Below are positions 18,850 to 25,814 of a stretch of 64,000 bases of DNA, piece by piece. This stretch comes from Streptomyces griseoluteus. GTDB taxonomy: Bacteria; Actinomycetota; Actinomycetes; Streptomycetales; Streptomycetaceae. Numbering within the stretch: position 1 is the first letter of the stretch; each line of letters begins with the position of its first letter. Below the pieces are notes generated by a model that was not told the DNA's origin, ran no database searches, and saw only the letters and a list, made by a program, of their open reading frames with translations. The stretch spans positions 1,054,001-1,118,000 of the forward strand of contig NZ_SRRU01000001.1 of the NCBI RefSeq assembly GCF_004784465.1, in the 5' to 3' direction. The position numbers and the translations under genes are program-made.

Positions 18850-18889
18850 TCTGCGACACTGTTACCACCATGCCCAAGCCCGGAGAACT
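18850..18889. repeat. left 40-bp direct repeat (attL-like), copy of the rlmN 5' end
   Basis: Perfect copy of 19778-19817. It covers the 20 bases before the rlmN start codon, the ATG and the first 17 coding bases (MPKPGE). After the repeat the reading frame diverges and stops at a TAG (18921-18923), so this copy encodes only a 17-residue dead-end peptide. Flanking bases differ on both sides, as expected of a recombination core. Confidence 0.93.
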
Positions 18890-18966
18890 TGCAGCAGCCG
18901 GGCAGCAACAGGCTCCCTACTAGCGCTTTTGGCGTGGGTAGAGGGCCTGTTGTGGGTCACTGGGCG

Positions 18967-18979
18967 GTCTCTGGGCCGT
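18967..18979 (+). repeat. end-associated 13-bp motif, left copy
   Basis: GTCTCTGGGCCGT, one base different from the two tandem right-end copies GTCCCTGGGCCGT at 19675-19698. It lies about 78 bases inside the left 40-bp repeat. Short repeats flanking an att core are what arm-type integrase sites or excisionase sites look like; this is an inference from position. Confidence 0.5.
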
Positions 18980-19050
18980 GGGCCGCTTAAGCGTGCCCGA
19001 CGGGTCGGCACAGTCCCTGCGACTCTCCCGGCTACGGTCGCGTGGGAGCA

Positions 19051-19073
19051 CCCCGCAGCGCGTGACTGCGGGG
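19051..19073. terminator. hairpin downstream of the small secreted gene
   Basis: Perfect 8-bp arms CCCCGCAG (19051-19058) and CTGCGGGG (19066-19073) with a 7-base loop, 14 bases past the stop of the minus-strand gene at 19087-19302. Symmetry would allow termination in either direction. Confidence 0.65.
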
Positions 19074-19086
19074 CGCCTTGCGAGGG

Positions 19087-19302
19087 TCAGTCGATCATCT
19101 GACCGTCGTACTTTCCGCCCTTACAGGTCCCGGTCGCCAAATCGACTTTTCCGCCGCCGTCCTCGCACTCACCCCTGGTGGGGGCGGCACCGCTGGGGGC
19201 GGCGTGGGTGGCGGCGATGGCGGCGGTGGTGGCGCCTGTCAGGCCCAGTCCGGCGAGGGCTGCCGTGGTGATGACGGCGGCGAGGCTTCGTCGAATGCGC
19301 AT
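19087..19302 (-). CDS. small secreted protein, cargo of the cassette
   Basis: A 71-residue protein with a basic start (MRIRRS), a hydrophobic signal segment (about residues 7-29, LAAVITTAALAGLGLTG) and an Ala-x-Ala type cleavage region near residue 30. The mature part of about 40 residues is Gly/Asp-rich with two cysteines (ECEDGGGKVDLATGTCKGGK) and could form one disulfide. A good ribosome binding site (AAAGGCG) lies 7 bases upstream. A GATAAT -10-like hexamer (complement of 19321-19326) suggests its own promoter in a locally AT-richer stretch. I do not recognise the family. It is the only intact gene inside the 928-bp cassette. Confidence 0.75.
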   Translation of the reverse strand: MRIRRSLAAVITTAALAGLGLTGATTAAIAATHAAPSGAAPTRGECEDGGGKVDLATGTCKGGKYDGQMID

Positions 19303-19444
19303 TTCGTTCGCCTTTCACAGATTATCTCTGTTGGGACACCAATCAGCCTGATATTCACCCATGTGGGTGGCACGTCGTGTTGGGCCATTCGGGTGACAGT
19401 GCCGGCGGGTGCGGGGTCGGGGACGCGACCACATAGGACACGGT

Positions 19445-19630
19445 CTAAAGTGCTCGTTTCAATTCGGCGGTGTGCTGCGGGCAGTACACCGGCGGAGCTT
19501 CGATGGCCATGATCCGCCCCGCCTCGTCCGGATCGGCAGCTTGCATGGTCTCCACCACAGAGTTCGGACTGTCGCCGGCGTCACGCACGTGCCTGCATTC
19601 GTCTCCCTGCCGCCAAGACCCACAGGGTGA
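19445..19630 (-). pseudogene. possible remnant of a cassette gene (C-terminal fragment)
   Basis: On the minus strand an open frame of about 61 codons ends at TAG (19445-19447) and is closed upstream by TGA (19631-19633). Its translation reads like real protein ([19 protein letters not shown] ... then MAIEAPPVYCPQHTAELKRAL), with two Cys and a His pair. It has no ATG with a ribosome binding site at its beginning; an internal GTG is possible. It may be the tail of an element gene cut by deletion. No family is recognised and chance cannot be excluded. Confidence 0.35.
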
Positions 19631-19674
19631 TCACACCGCACCCCCACAGCCAGGTCGGCGCGTTATCCCACGCT

Positions 19675-19698
19675 GTCCCTGGGCCGTCCCTGGGCCGT
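19675..19698 (+). repeat. end-associated 13-bp motif, two tandem right copies
   Basis: GTCCCTGGGCCGT occurs at 19675-19687 and again at 19686-19698 (11-base period, sharing two bases). The closest relative is at 18967-18979 near the left end. The copies lie about 80-100 bases inside the right 40-bp repeat, mirroring the left copy. Confidence 0.5.
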
Positions 19699-19777
19699 CC
19701 GAGGGCGCCCAACAGCGACCGGCGACGACCACTACCGACAGTCGTGGCAACCGGCAGCCGCAGGTCACCCGATTGGA

Positions 19778-19817
19778 TCTGCGACACTGTTACCACCATG
19801 CCCAAGCCCGGAGAACT
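19778..19817. repeat. right 40-bp direct repeat (attR-like) forming the rlmN 5' end
   Basis: Perfect copy of 18850-18889. It supplies the last 20 untranslated bases, the start codon and first codons of the intact rlmN. Upstream of it the sequence belongs to the cassette, so whatever promoter now drives rlmN is inside the insertion or is read-through. Confidence 0.93.
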
Positions 19818-20904
19818 CACTTTCGTCGCCCCCCGCGGAGCCAAGAAGCCGCCGCGGCATCTCGCTGATCTTTCGCCCGCTGAGCGGAAGGACGCCGTCG
19901 CGGAGACGGGGGAGAAGCCGTTTCGTGCCAAGCAGCTCTCGCAGCACTACTTCGCGCGGTACGCGCACGACCCCGAGCAGTGGACGGACATCCCGGCCGG
20001 CTCGCGGGAGAAGCTGCGGGAGGCGCTGTTCCCGGAGCTGATGTCGGTGGTCCGGCACCTGGCCACCGACCAGGGGACCACCCGTAAGACCCTGTGGCGG
20101 CTGTTCGACGGCACGCTCGTTGAGTCGGTGCTGATGCGGTACCCGGACCGGGTCACCATGTGCATCAGCAGCCAGGCCGGGTGCGGGATGAACTGTCCGT
20201 TCTGCGCGACCGGGCAGGCTGGGCTGGACCGGAATCTGTCCACCGCCGAGATCGTGCACCAGATCGTGGACGGCATGCGGGCGCTGAGGGACGGCGAGGT
20301 GCCCGGCGGTCCCGCGCGGCTCTCCAACATCGTCTTCATGGGCATGGGCGAGCCGCTCGCCAACTACAAGCGTGTGGTCGGCGCCATCCGGGCCCTCACC
20401 GACCCCGCCCCCGACGGCCTCGGGCTGTCCCAGCGCGGCATCACCGTGTCGACGGTCGGCCTCGTCCCCGCCATCCACCGCTTCGCCGACGAGGGCTTCA
20501 AGTGCCGGCTGGCGATCTCCCTGCACGCCCCCGACGACGAGCTGCGCGACACCCTCGTCCCCGTGAACACGCGGTGGAAGGTGCGCGAGGTGCTGGACGC
20601 CGGGTTGGAGTACGCGGAGAAGTCGGGCCGCCGGCTGTCCATCGAGTACGCCCTGATCCGGGACATCAACGACCAGGCGTGGCGCGGCGACCGGCTCGGC
20701 CGGATGCTCAAGGGCAGGCCCGTGCACGTCAACCTGATCCCGCTCAACCCCACCCCCGGCTCCAAGTGGACCGCCTCCCGTCCCGAGGACGAGAAGGCGT
20801 TCGTGGAGGCCATCGCCGCGCACGGCGTGCCGGTGACCGTCCGGGACACCCGCGGTCAGGAGATCGACGGGGCGTGTGGCCAGCTCGCGGCCACCGAGCG
20901 GTAA
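19798..20904 (+). CDS. rlmN: 23S rRNA (adenine2503-C2)/tRNA(adenine37-C2)-methyltransferase RlmN
   Basis: Radical-SAM enzyme that methylates C2 of A2503 in 23S rRNA and A37 in some tRNAs. The 368-residue protein has the cluster motif CGMNCPFC (about residues 126-133, CxxxCxxC), [11 protein letters not shown] for AdoMet binding, and the C-terminal catalytic cysteine in EIDGACGQL (about residue 360). The start MPKPGEL lies in the right copy of the 40-bp repeat; no Shine-Dalgarno is visible, so initiation may be leaderless. The gene is intact despite the insertion immediately upstream. Confidence 0.96.
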   Translation: MPKPGELTFVAPRGAKKPPRHLADLSPAERKDAVAETGEKPFRAKQLSQHYFARYAHDPEQWTDIPAGSREKLREALFPELMSVVRHLATDQGTTRKTLWRLFDGTLVESVLMRYPDRVTMCISSQAGCGMNCPFCATGQAGLDRNLSTAEIVHQIVDGMRALRDGEVPGGPARLSNIVFMGMGEPLANYKRVVGAIRALTDPAPDGLGLSQRGITVSTVGLVPAIHRFADEGFKCRLAISLHAPDDELRDTLVPVNTRWKVREVLDAGLEYAEKSGRRLSIEYALIRDINDQAWRGDRLGRMLKGRPVHVNLIPLNPTPGSKWTASRPEDEKAFVEAIAAHGVPVTVRDTRGQEIDGACGQLAATER

Positions 20905-20954
20905 CCTGAGCCGGTCAGTACAACGTCATACCAGTCATACATCTGCATATTCCG

Positions 20955-21040
20955 ACAGGGGAGCGCCACAGCGCTGAGAGTGCGGCAACCAGGCCGCAGA
21001 CCCTCTGAACCTCGCCCAGGTCATTCTGGGTAGGAAGTTC
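20955..21040 (+). promoter_or_regulatory. TPP (THI-element) riboswitch
   Basis: The conserved TPP aptamer blocks are present in order: GGGGAGC, GCTGAGAGTGCGG, CGCAGACCCTCTGAACCT, and GGTCATTCTGGGTAGGAAG. It lies about 100 bases before a thiamine ABC transporter, exactly where such control is expected. With a terminator-like hairpin between aptamer and gene, TPP binding probably switches off expression of thiB-thiP-thiQ. Confidence 0.95.
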
Positions 21041-21061
21041 GGTCATCACTCAAGCTGTTGT

Positions 21062-21098
21062 GCCCTGCCCGGTCTCCCGCGCGGAGTCCGGGCAGGGC
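21062..21098 (+). terminator. riboswitch expression platform hairpin
   Basis: Perfect 11-bp arms GCCCTGCCCGG (21062-21072) and CCGGGCAGGGC (21088-21098) with a 15-base loop, followed by a pyrimidine-rich CGTCTCTTCCT run. It starts about 20 bases after the TPP aptamer and ends 35 bases before thiB, so it is a candidate ligand-controlled attenuator. No alternative antiterminator pairing was worked out. Confidence 0.75.
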
Positions 21099-21133
21099 CG
21101 CGTCTCTTCCTGGCCCACCCAGGAGGACCACCA

Positions 21134-22207
21134 GTGCACACCAAGACCTTCGTGGCCGCGGCGGTCGGCCTCGGCCTGCTCACGCTCTCCGCGTGCGGGT
21201 CCACCGACACCAAGGGGGCCGCGGACACCAGGACCGTGACCCTCGTCAGCCACGACTCGTGGGCCGCGTCCAAGAACGTGATCGCGGACTTCGAGAAGCA
21301 GTCCGGCTACCGGTTGCGCGTCCTCAAGGACGGCGACGCCGGGCAGGCCGTCAACAAGGCGGTCCTCACCAAGGACAACCCGCAGGGCGACGTCTTCTTC
21401 GGCGTCGACAACACCCTGCTCTCCCGCGCCCTCGACAACGGCCTCTTCCAGCCGTACGCCGCCAAGGGCCTCGGCCAGGTCGACCCCGCCTTCCAGCTCG
21501 ACGCGGCGGGGCACCGCGTCACCCCGGTCGACCACGGCGACATCTGCGTCAACTACGACAAGGCGTACTTCACCGAGCACAAGCTGAAGCCGCCGCGCAC
21601 CTTCGCCGACCTCGCGGACCCGAAGTACAAGAACCTCCTGGTCACCGAGAACGCCGCCACCTCCTCGCCCGGCCTCGGCTTCCTGCTCGGCAGCGCGGCC
21701 GGTTACGGCGACAAGGGCTGGGAGGGGTACTGGAAGAAGCTGAAGGCCAACGGCGTCAAGGTCGTCGACGGCTGGGAGCAGGCGTACTACCAGGAGTTCT
21801 CCGGCTCCTCCGAGGGCAGGAAGGCGGGCGGCGACCGGCCGCTCGTCGTGTCGTACGCCTCCTCGCCGCCCGCCGAGGTGATCTACGCCAAGAAGAAGCC
21901 GAAGACCGCCCCGACCGGCGTCTCGGACGGCACCTGCTTCCGGCAGGTCGAGTTCGCCGGCCTGCTGAACCACGCGAAGAACCCCGCGGGCGGCAAGGCG
22001 TTCCTCGACTTCCTGCTGTCGAAGCAGTTCCAGCAGGACATGCCGCTGAACATGTTCGTGTACCCGGTGATCAAGAACGCGAAGGTCCCGGCCGAGTTCA
22101 CCGAGTACGGGCCCGCCGCAAAGGACCCGGCGACCATGGCGCCCGAGAAGATCGCCGCCAACCGCGACCAGTGGGTCAGCTCGTGGACGTCACTCGTTCT
22201 GAAGTAA
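21134..22207 (+). CDS. thiB: thiamine ABC transporter substrate-binding lipoprotein
   Basis: A 357-residue extracytoplasmic binding protein with a lipoprotein signal (LGLLTLSACGS; lipobox Cys near residue 22) and the periplasmic-binding fold typical of the ThiB/iron-type family (TVTLVSHDSWAASKNVIADF; GDVFFGVDNTLLSRAL). It delivers thiamine, or its phosphates, to ThiP-ThiQ. The GTG follows AGGAGGA. The TPP riboswitch just upstream is strong support for thiamine as substrate. The end overlaps thiP by 25 bases. Confidence 0.94.
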   Translation: MHTKTFVAAAVGLGLLTLSACGSTDTKGAADTRTVTLVSHDSWAASKNVIADFEKQSGYRLRVLKDGDAGQAVNKAVLTKDNPQGDVFFGVDNTLLSRALDNGLFQPYAAKGLGQVDPAFQLDAAGHRVTPVDHGDICVNYDKAYFTEHKLKPPRTFADLADPKYKNLLVTENAATSSPGLGFLLGSAAGYGDKGWEGYWKKLKANGVKVVDGWEQAYYQEFSGSSEGRKAGGDRPLVVSYASSPPAEVIYAKKKPKTAPTGVSDGTCFRQVEFAGLLNHAKNPAGGKAFLDFLLSKQFQQDMPLNMFVYPVIKNAKVPAEFTEYGPAAKDPATMAPEKIAANRDQWVSSWTSLVLK

Positions 22208-23859
22208 CGCAGGCAGCGGGACGGCGAGGCCGCGGGAGCGCGGCGCGGCTGGGGTTCATGGCCCTGCCCGTCGCGTTCTTCGCGCTGTTCTTCGCCTGGC
22301 CCGTCGCCGCGATCACGGCGCGCGGGCTCAAGGCCGACGGCACCTGGCACCTCGGGCGGTTCGCCGAGGTGCTGGGCCGCTCCGACATCCGGCACGTGCT
22401 CTGGTTCACCACCTGGCAGGCCCTCGCCTCCACCGCGCTCACCCTGCTGATCGCGCTGCCCGCCGCCTGGGTCTTCGCCCGGCTGGAGTTCCCGGCCAAG
22501 CAGGTGCTGCGGGCCGTGGTCACCGTGCCGTTCGTGCTGCCCACGGTGGTCGTCGGTACCGCGTTCCTCGCCCTGGTCGGCCACGGCGGACTGCTGGACG
22601 AACTGTGGGGCGTCCGGCTGGACACCACGGTGTGGGCGATCCTCCTCGCGCACGTCTTCTTCAACTACGCCGTCGTCGTCCGCACCGTCGGCGGGCTCTG
22701 GGGACAGCTCGACCCCCGGCAGGAGGAGGCCGCCCGGATGCTCGGCGCCTCCCCGCTGCGCGCCTGGCGCCAGGTGACCCTGCCCGCACTGGCGCCCGCC
22801 GTGGCCGCCGCCGCGCTGATGGTCTTCCTGTTCACCTTCACTTCCTTCGGCGTGGTCCAGATCCTCGGCGGGCCCACCTTCTCCACCCTGGAGGTGGAGA
22901 TCTACCGCCAGACCTCCGAGGTGTTCGACCTGACCACGGCCGCCGTCCTCACCCTGGTGCAGTTCGCCGCGGTCGGCGCGATCCTCGCCGTGCACGCCTG
23001 GACGGTACGGCGCCGGGAGACCGCGCTGCGCCTGGTCGACGCCTCCGTCACCGCCCGCCGTCCGCGCGGCGCCGGCCAGTGGGCGCTGCTCGGCGGGGTG
23101 CTCGCCACCGTCGCGCTGCTGCTGGTGCTGCCGCTCGGCGTGCTGGTGCGCCGCTCGCTGGACGCGCCGGGCCTCGGCTACTACCGGGCACTGACCGACG
23201 CCGACGGCGGTACGTTCCTGGTGGCCCCGCTGCACGCGGTGTGGACCTCGCTGGAGTACGCGGTCGCCGCCACCGGTATCGCCCTGGTGGTCGGCGCCCT
23301 GGCCGCCGCAGCGCTGGCCCGCCGGGACGCGGGCCGGCTGATGCGCGGGTTCGACGCGCTGTTGATGCTGCCGCTCGGCGTCTCCGCCGTGACGGTCGGC
23401 TTCGGCTTCCTGATCGCGCTGGACGAGCCGCCGCTGGACCTGCGCCAGTCCTGGTTCCTGGTCCCGCTCGCCCAGGCGCTGGTCGGCGCCCCCTTCGTCG
23501 TACGGACCATGCTGCCGGTCCTGCGGGCGGTGGACACCCGGCTCAGGGAGGCGGCGGCCGTGCTGGGTGCCTCGCCCTGGCGGGTGTGGCGGGAGGTCGA
23601 TCTGCCGTTGGTGCGGCGGGCGTTGCTGATCGCGGCGGGGTTCGCCTTCGCGGTCTCGCTCGGTGAGTTCGGGGCGACCGTGTTCATCGCCCGGCCCGAC
23701 AACCCCACGCTGCCGGTCGCGGTGGCCCGGCTGCTGAGCCGGCCGGGGGAGCTGAACTACGGCCAGGCGATGGCCCTTTCCACGATTCTCATGGTGGTCT
23801 GCGCGGCCGCGCTGCTCCTGCTGGAGCGGCTGCGCACCGACCGGACGGGGGAGTTCTGA
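22183..23859 (+). CDS. thiP: thiamine ABC transporter permease (fused two-domain)
   Basis: A 558-residue membrane protein with two fused permease halves and about 12 membrane segments. Each half carries an EAA-type cytoplasmic loop for the ATPase: EEAARMLGASPLRAWRQVTL (about residue 182 on) and REAAAVLGASPWRVWREVDL (about 455 on). ThiP proteins are normally fused this way. The GTG at 22183 (inside the end of thiB) opens the frame; the longer frame upstream is only an antisense-like run-through of thiB. It overlaps the ATPase gene by one base. Confidence 0.93.
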   Translation: MDVTRSEVTQAAGRRGRGSAARLGFMALPVAFFALFFAWPVAAITARGLKADGTWHLGRFAEVLGRSDIRHVLWFTTWQALASTALTLLIALPAAWVFARLEFPAKQVLRAVVTVPFVLPTVVVGTAFLALVGHGGLLDELWGVRLDTTVWAILLAHVFFNYAVVVRTVGGLWGQLDPRQEEAARMLGASPLRAWRQVTLPALAPAVAAAALMVFLFTFTSFGVVQILGGPTFSTLEVEIYRQTSEVFDLTTAAVLTLVQFAAVGAILAVHAWTVRRRETALRLVDASVTARRPRGAGQWALLGGVLATVALLLVLPLGVLVRRSLDAPGLGYYRALTDADGGTFLVAPLHAVWTSLEYAVAATGIALVVGALAAAALARRDAGRLMRGFDALLMLPLGVSAVTVGFGFLIALDEPPLDLRQSWFLVPLAQALVGAPFVVRTMLPVLRAVDTRLREAAAVLGASPWRVWREVDLPLVRRALLIAAGFAFAVSLGEFGATVFIARPDNPTLPVAVARLLSRPGELNYGQAMALSTILMVVCAAALLLLERLRTDRTGEF

Positions 23860-24881
23860 TGCTGCTGAGCCTTGAGGAGGCGACCGTCCGTCTCGGCGGG
23901 CGGCCGGTGCTCGACACGGTGGACCTCGGTGTCACCGAGCACGAGGTGGTGTGTGTGCTCGGGCCCAGCGGCAGCGGCAAGTCGACCCTGCTGCGGAGCG
24001 TGGCGGGCCTCCAGCCCCTCTCCTCGGGGCGGGTGCTGCTCGACGGCCGGGACCAGGCGGGGGTGCCCGCGCACCGGCGCGGGGTCGGGCTGATGTTCCA
24101 GGACCACCAGCTCTTCCCGCAGCGGGACGTGGGCGGCAACGTCGCCTTCGGGCTCCGCATGCACGGCATGCCCAAGGGCCAACGGGAGATTCAGGTAAGG
24201 GAGTTGCTGGAGCTGGTCGGGCTGCCCGGCGCGGCCCGGCGGGCGGTGGCCGGGCTGTCGGGCGGGGAGCAGCAGCGGGTCGCCCTCGCGCGGGCGCTCG
24301 CGCCCCGGCCGAGGCTGCTGATGCTGGACGAGCCGCTCGGGCAGCTGGACCGCTCGCTGCGGGAGCGGCTGGTGGTCGAACTCCGGGAACTTTTTGGCCG
24401 GTTGGGCACCACCGTGCTCGCCGTCACCCATGACCAGGGCGAGGCGTTCGCGCTGGCCGACCGGGTGGTGGTGATGCGGGACGGGCGGATCGCTCAGTCC
24501 GGGACCCCGCTGGAGGTGTGGCGCAGGCCGGCCGACGCCTTCGTGGCCCGCTTCCTCGGCTTCGAGAACGTGGTTCCGGCGAGCGTGACCGGGGTGGCCG
24601 CCGACACCCCGTGGGGCAAGCTGCCCGTGCCCGAGGGGTCACCTCAGGGGGCAGGTGAGCTGCTGGTGCGGCCCGCCGGGGTGCGGCTCGTGGGCGTCGG
24701 TGAGGGCCTCGCCTGCACGGTGACCGCCCGCACCTTCAAGGGCACCCATGTGGCGCTCCGGCTCCAGCCACGTGGCGGCGGCCCGCACCTGGAGGCGGCC
24801 TGCCCGCTGCGCGAGGCGCCGGAGACCGGCGCCGAGACCGGGGTGGAGTTCGACGTGGCGGAGACCGTCGTACTCGGCTGA
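23859..24881 (+). CDS. thiQ: thiamine ABC transporter ATP-binding protein
   Basis: A 340-residue ATPase with Walker A GPSGSGKST (about residues 33-41), Q-loop FQDHQLFPQRDV, signature LSGGEQQRVALARAL, Walker B LLMLDEP and H-loop AVTHDQ. The C-terminal 110 residues form a TOBE-like regulatory domain, which makes it longer than the about 230-residue ThiQ of enterobacteria. TGATG overlap with thiP implies one operon under the TPP riboswitch. Confidence 0.92.
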   Translation: MLLSLEEATVRLGGRPVLDTVDLGVTEHEVVCVLGPSGSGKSTLLRSVAGLQPLSSGRVLLDGRDQAGVPAHRRGVGLMFQDHQLFPQRDVGGNVAFGLRMHGMPKGQREIQVRELLELVGLPGAARRAVAGLSGGEQQRVALARALAPRPRLLMLDEPLGQLDRSLRERLVVELRELFGRLGTTVLAVTHDQGEAFALADRVVVMRDGRIAQSGTPLEVWRRPADAFVARFLGFENVVPASVTGVAADTPWGKLPVPEGSPQGAGELLVRPAGVRLVGVGEGLACTVTARTFKGTHVALRLQPRGGGPHLEAACPLREAPETGAETGVEFDVAETVVLG

Positions 24882-24891
24882 CCCGCGCGAA

Positions 24892-24934
24892 GACAGTGGC
24901 CCGCCCCCGTGCGTGACGGGGACGGGCCGCTGTC
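24892..24934. terminator. bidirectional terminator between thiQ and the LAETG protein
   Basis: Long arms at 24892-24910 (GACAGTGGCCCGCCCCCGT) and 24916-24934 pair almost perfectly over 19 positions with a 5-base loop. It lies between two convergent genes and can end both transcripts. Confidence 0.85.
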
Positions 24935-24954
24935 GGCTACGGCGGGCGGAAGCG

Positions 24955-25656
24955 TCAGCTACCGCTCTTCGCGCCACGGCGGCGCATGCCGAAGTACACC
25001 GCGCCACCGCCGACGACGACGAGGGCACCGGCGACACCGGCGATCAGGCCGGTGTTGGAGTTCGCACCGGTCTCGGCGAGGTTGGAGTCACCGATCGCCG
25101 CGGAGGGGGCGTTGCTCGGCGCCTCGGACACCGGGGCGGCGGCGCTGCTCTCGCTCGCGGACGGGGTGGCGCTGTCCTCGGCCGGAGCCGACGCGGACGG
25201 GGCCGGCGCCGGGGACTCGGAGGCGGGCGGCGTGGGGGAGGGGGACTCCTCCTTCTTGCACGCGGTCGCCGGAGCCGTCAGGTTGGGCTCGATGTTCTTG
25301 TTGTCGATGAAGCGGGGCACGTTGACGTTGACGCGGTAGACCGCACCGGGCGCCCAGTCCTCGTCGAAGACGATCGTGGCGCCTTCCTTGGTGCCGATCA
25401 CCACCTGCTCGCCGATCTTCTTCTCGTCGGCGCCGTTGTTCTCCAGGAACACCGAGACGGTGGCCTTCTGGCCGGAGAAGTCGCGGTCGGTGACGGTGAT
25501 CTGGCCCTTCTCACCCTTGCACGTGGCCTCGGCCTTGAACTCGCCGATGTTGCAGGCGAGAGCCTGACCGGAGACACCCAGGACCAGGGCGGCCGACGCG
25601 GAGGCCAGGCCCAGGATGCGCACGGAGCGGCGCGCGTTACGGCGGGATATGGACAA
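24955..25656 (-). CDS. LAETG-type sortase-anchored surface protein
   Basis: A 233-residue exported protein: signal peptide (about 1-34, [21 protein letters not shown]), an extracellular domain of about 100 residues with three cysteines, a Pro/Ser/Ala-rich stalk ([20 protein letters not shown]), then the sorting signal LAETG, a hydrophobic segment ([20 protein letters not shown]) and a basic tail RRRGAK. LAxTG is the sortase E recognition motif of high-GC actinobacteria, so the protein should be linked to the cell wall. The TTG start at 25656 is chosen because AAAGGA lies 6 bases upstream and it places the signal peptide at the N-terminus; longer in-frame starts do not. Function of the exposed domain is unknown. 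Confidence 0.88.
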   Translation of the reverse strand: MSISRRNARRSVRILGLASASAALVLGVSGQALACNIGEFKAEATCKGEKGQITVTDRDFSGQKATVSVFLENNGADEKKIGEQVVIGTKEGATIVFDEDWAPGAVYRVNVNVPRFIDNKNIEPNLTAPATACKKEESPSPTPPASESPAPAPSASAPAEDSATPSASESSAAAPVSEAPSNAPSAAIGDSNLAETGANSNTGLIAGVAGALVVVGGGAVYFGMRRRGAKSGS

Positions 25657-25752
25657 GTCATGTCCTTTGCTGAGTGCAGAACTGCGGGGGGTAGAAGGGG
25701 AGTTGGAGCGGCGGACGGAACGGAGCCCCAGCATCCCCACAAGACACACAGG

Positions 25753-25779
25753 TTTATAAGCGCGCCATAAGCATGTCAA
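25753..25779 (-). promoter_or_regulatory. near-consensus promoter of the LAETG gene
   Basis: On the minus strand TTGACA (complement of 25774-25779) and TATAAA (complement of 25753-25758) are separated by 15 bases, about 100 bases before the TTG start. Such a close match to sigma-70 consensus is uncommon in Streptomyces. The spacer is shorter than the ideal 17. Confidence 0.55.
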
Positions 25780-25789
25780 TGCGTAGGCG

Positions 25790-25805
25790 GTCAACGGGCG
25801 TTGAC
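25790..25805. repeat. inverted repeat upstream of the LAETG promoter
   Basis: GTCAACG-GG-CGTTGAC, perfect 7-bp arms with a 2-base centre, 11 bases beyond the -35 box and 9 bases after the LOG-family stop codon. Its position suits an operator for the LAETG promoter; with so short a loop it is a poor terminator. Confidence 0.45.
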
Positions 25806-25814
25806 TTTACCTTT

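Larger units (their letters stand above)
18850..19817. mobile_element. 928-bp cassette between 40-bp direct repeats at the rlmN 5' end (integrative element remnant)
   Basis: The two perfect 40-bp repeats enclose sequence that is absent from the expected cdsA-rlmN junction. Long identical cores that restore the interrupted gene are the mark of tyrosine-recombinase elements. No integrase, excisionase or replication gene remains inside; what is left is a 71-residue secreted protein, a terminator, a possible broken reading frame and short repeats near both ends. It is therefore most likely a deletion remnant of a larger island, or a non-autonomous cassette. From memory, S. coelicolor has a larger block of genes between the same two core genes. 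Integration is inferred from the repeats, not observed. Confidence 0.75.

Noticed and set aside
21058..22182. Upstream extension of the ThiP frame covering all of thiB
   Set aside because: The translation there is Arg/Gly/Ala-rich junk in the +1 frame of thiB; the true thiP start is the GTG at 22183.
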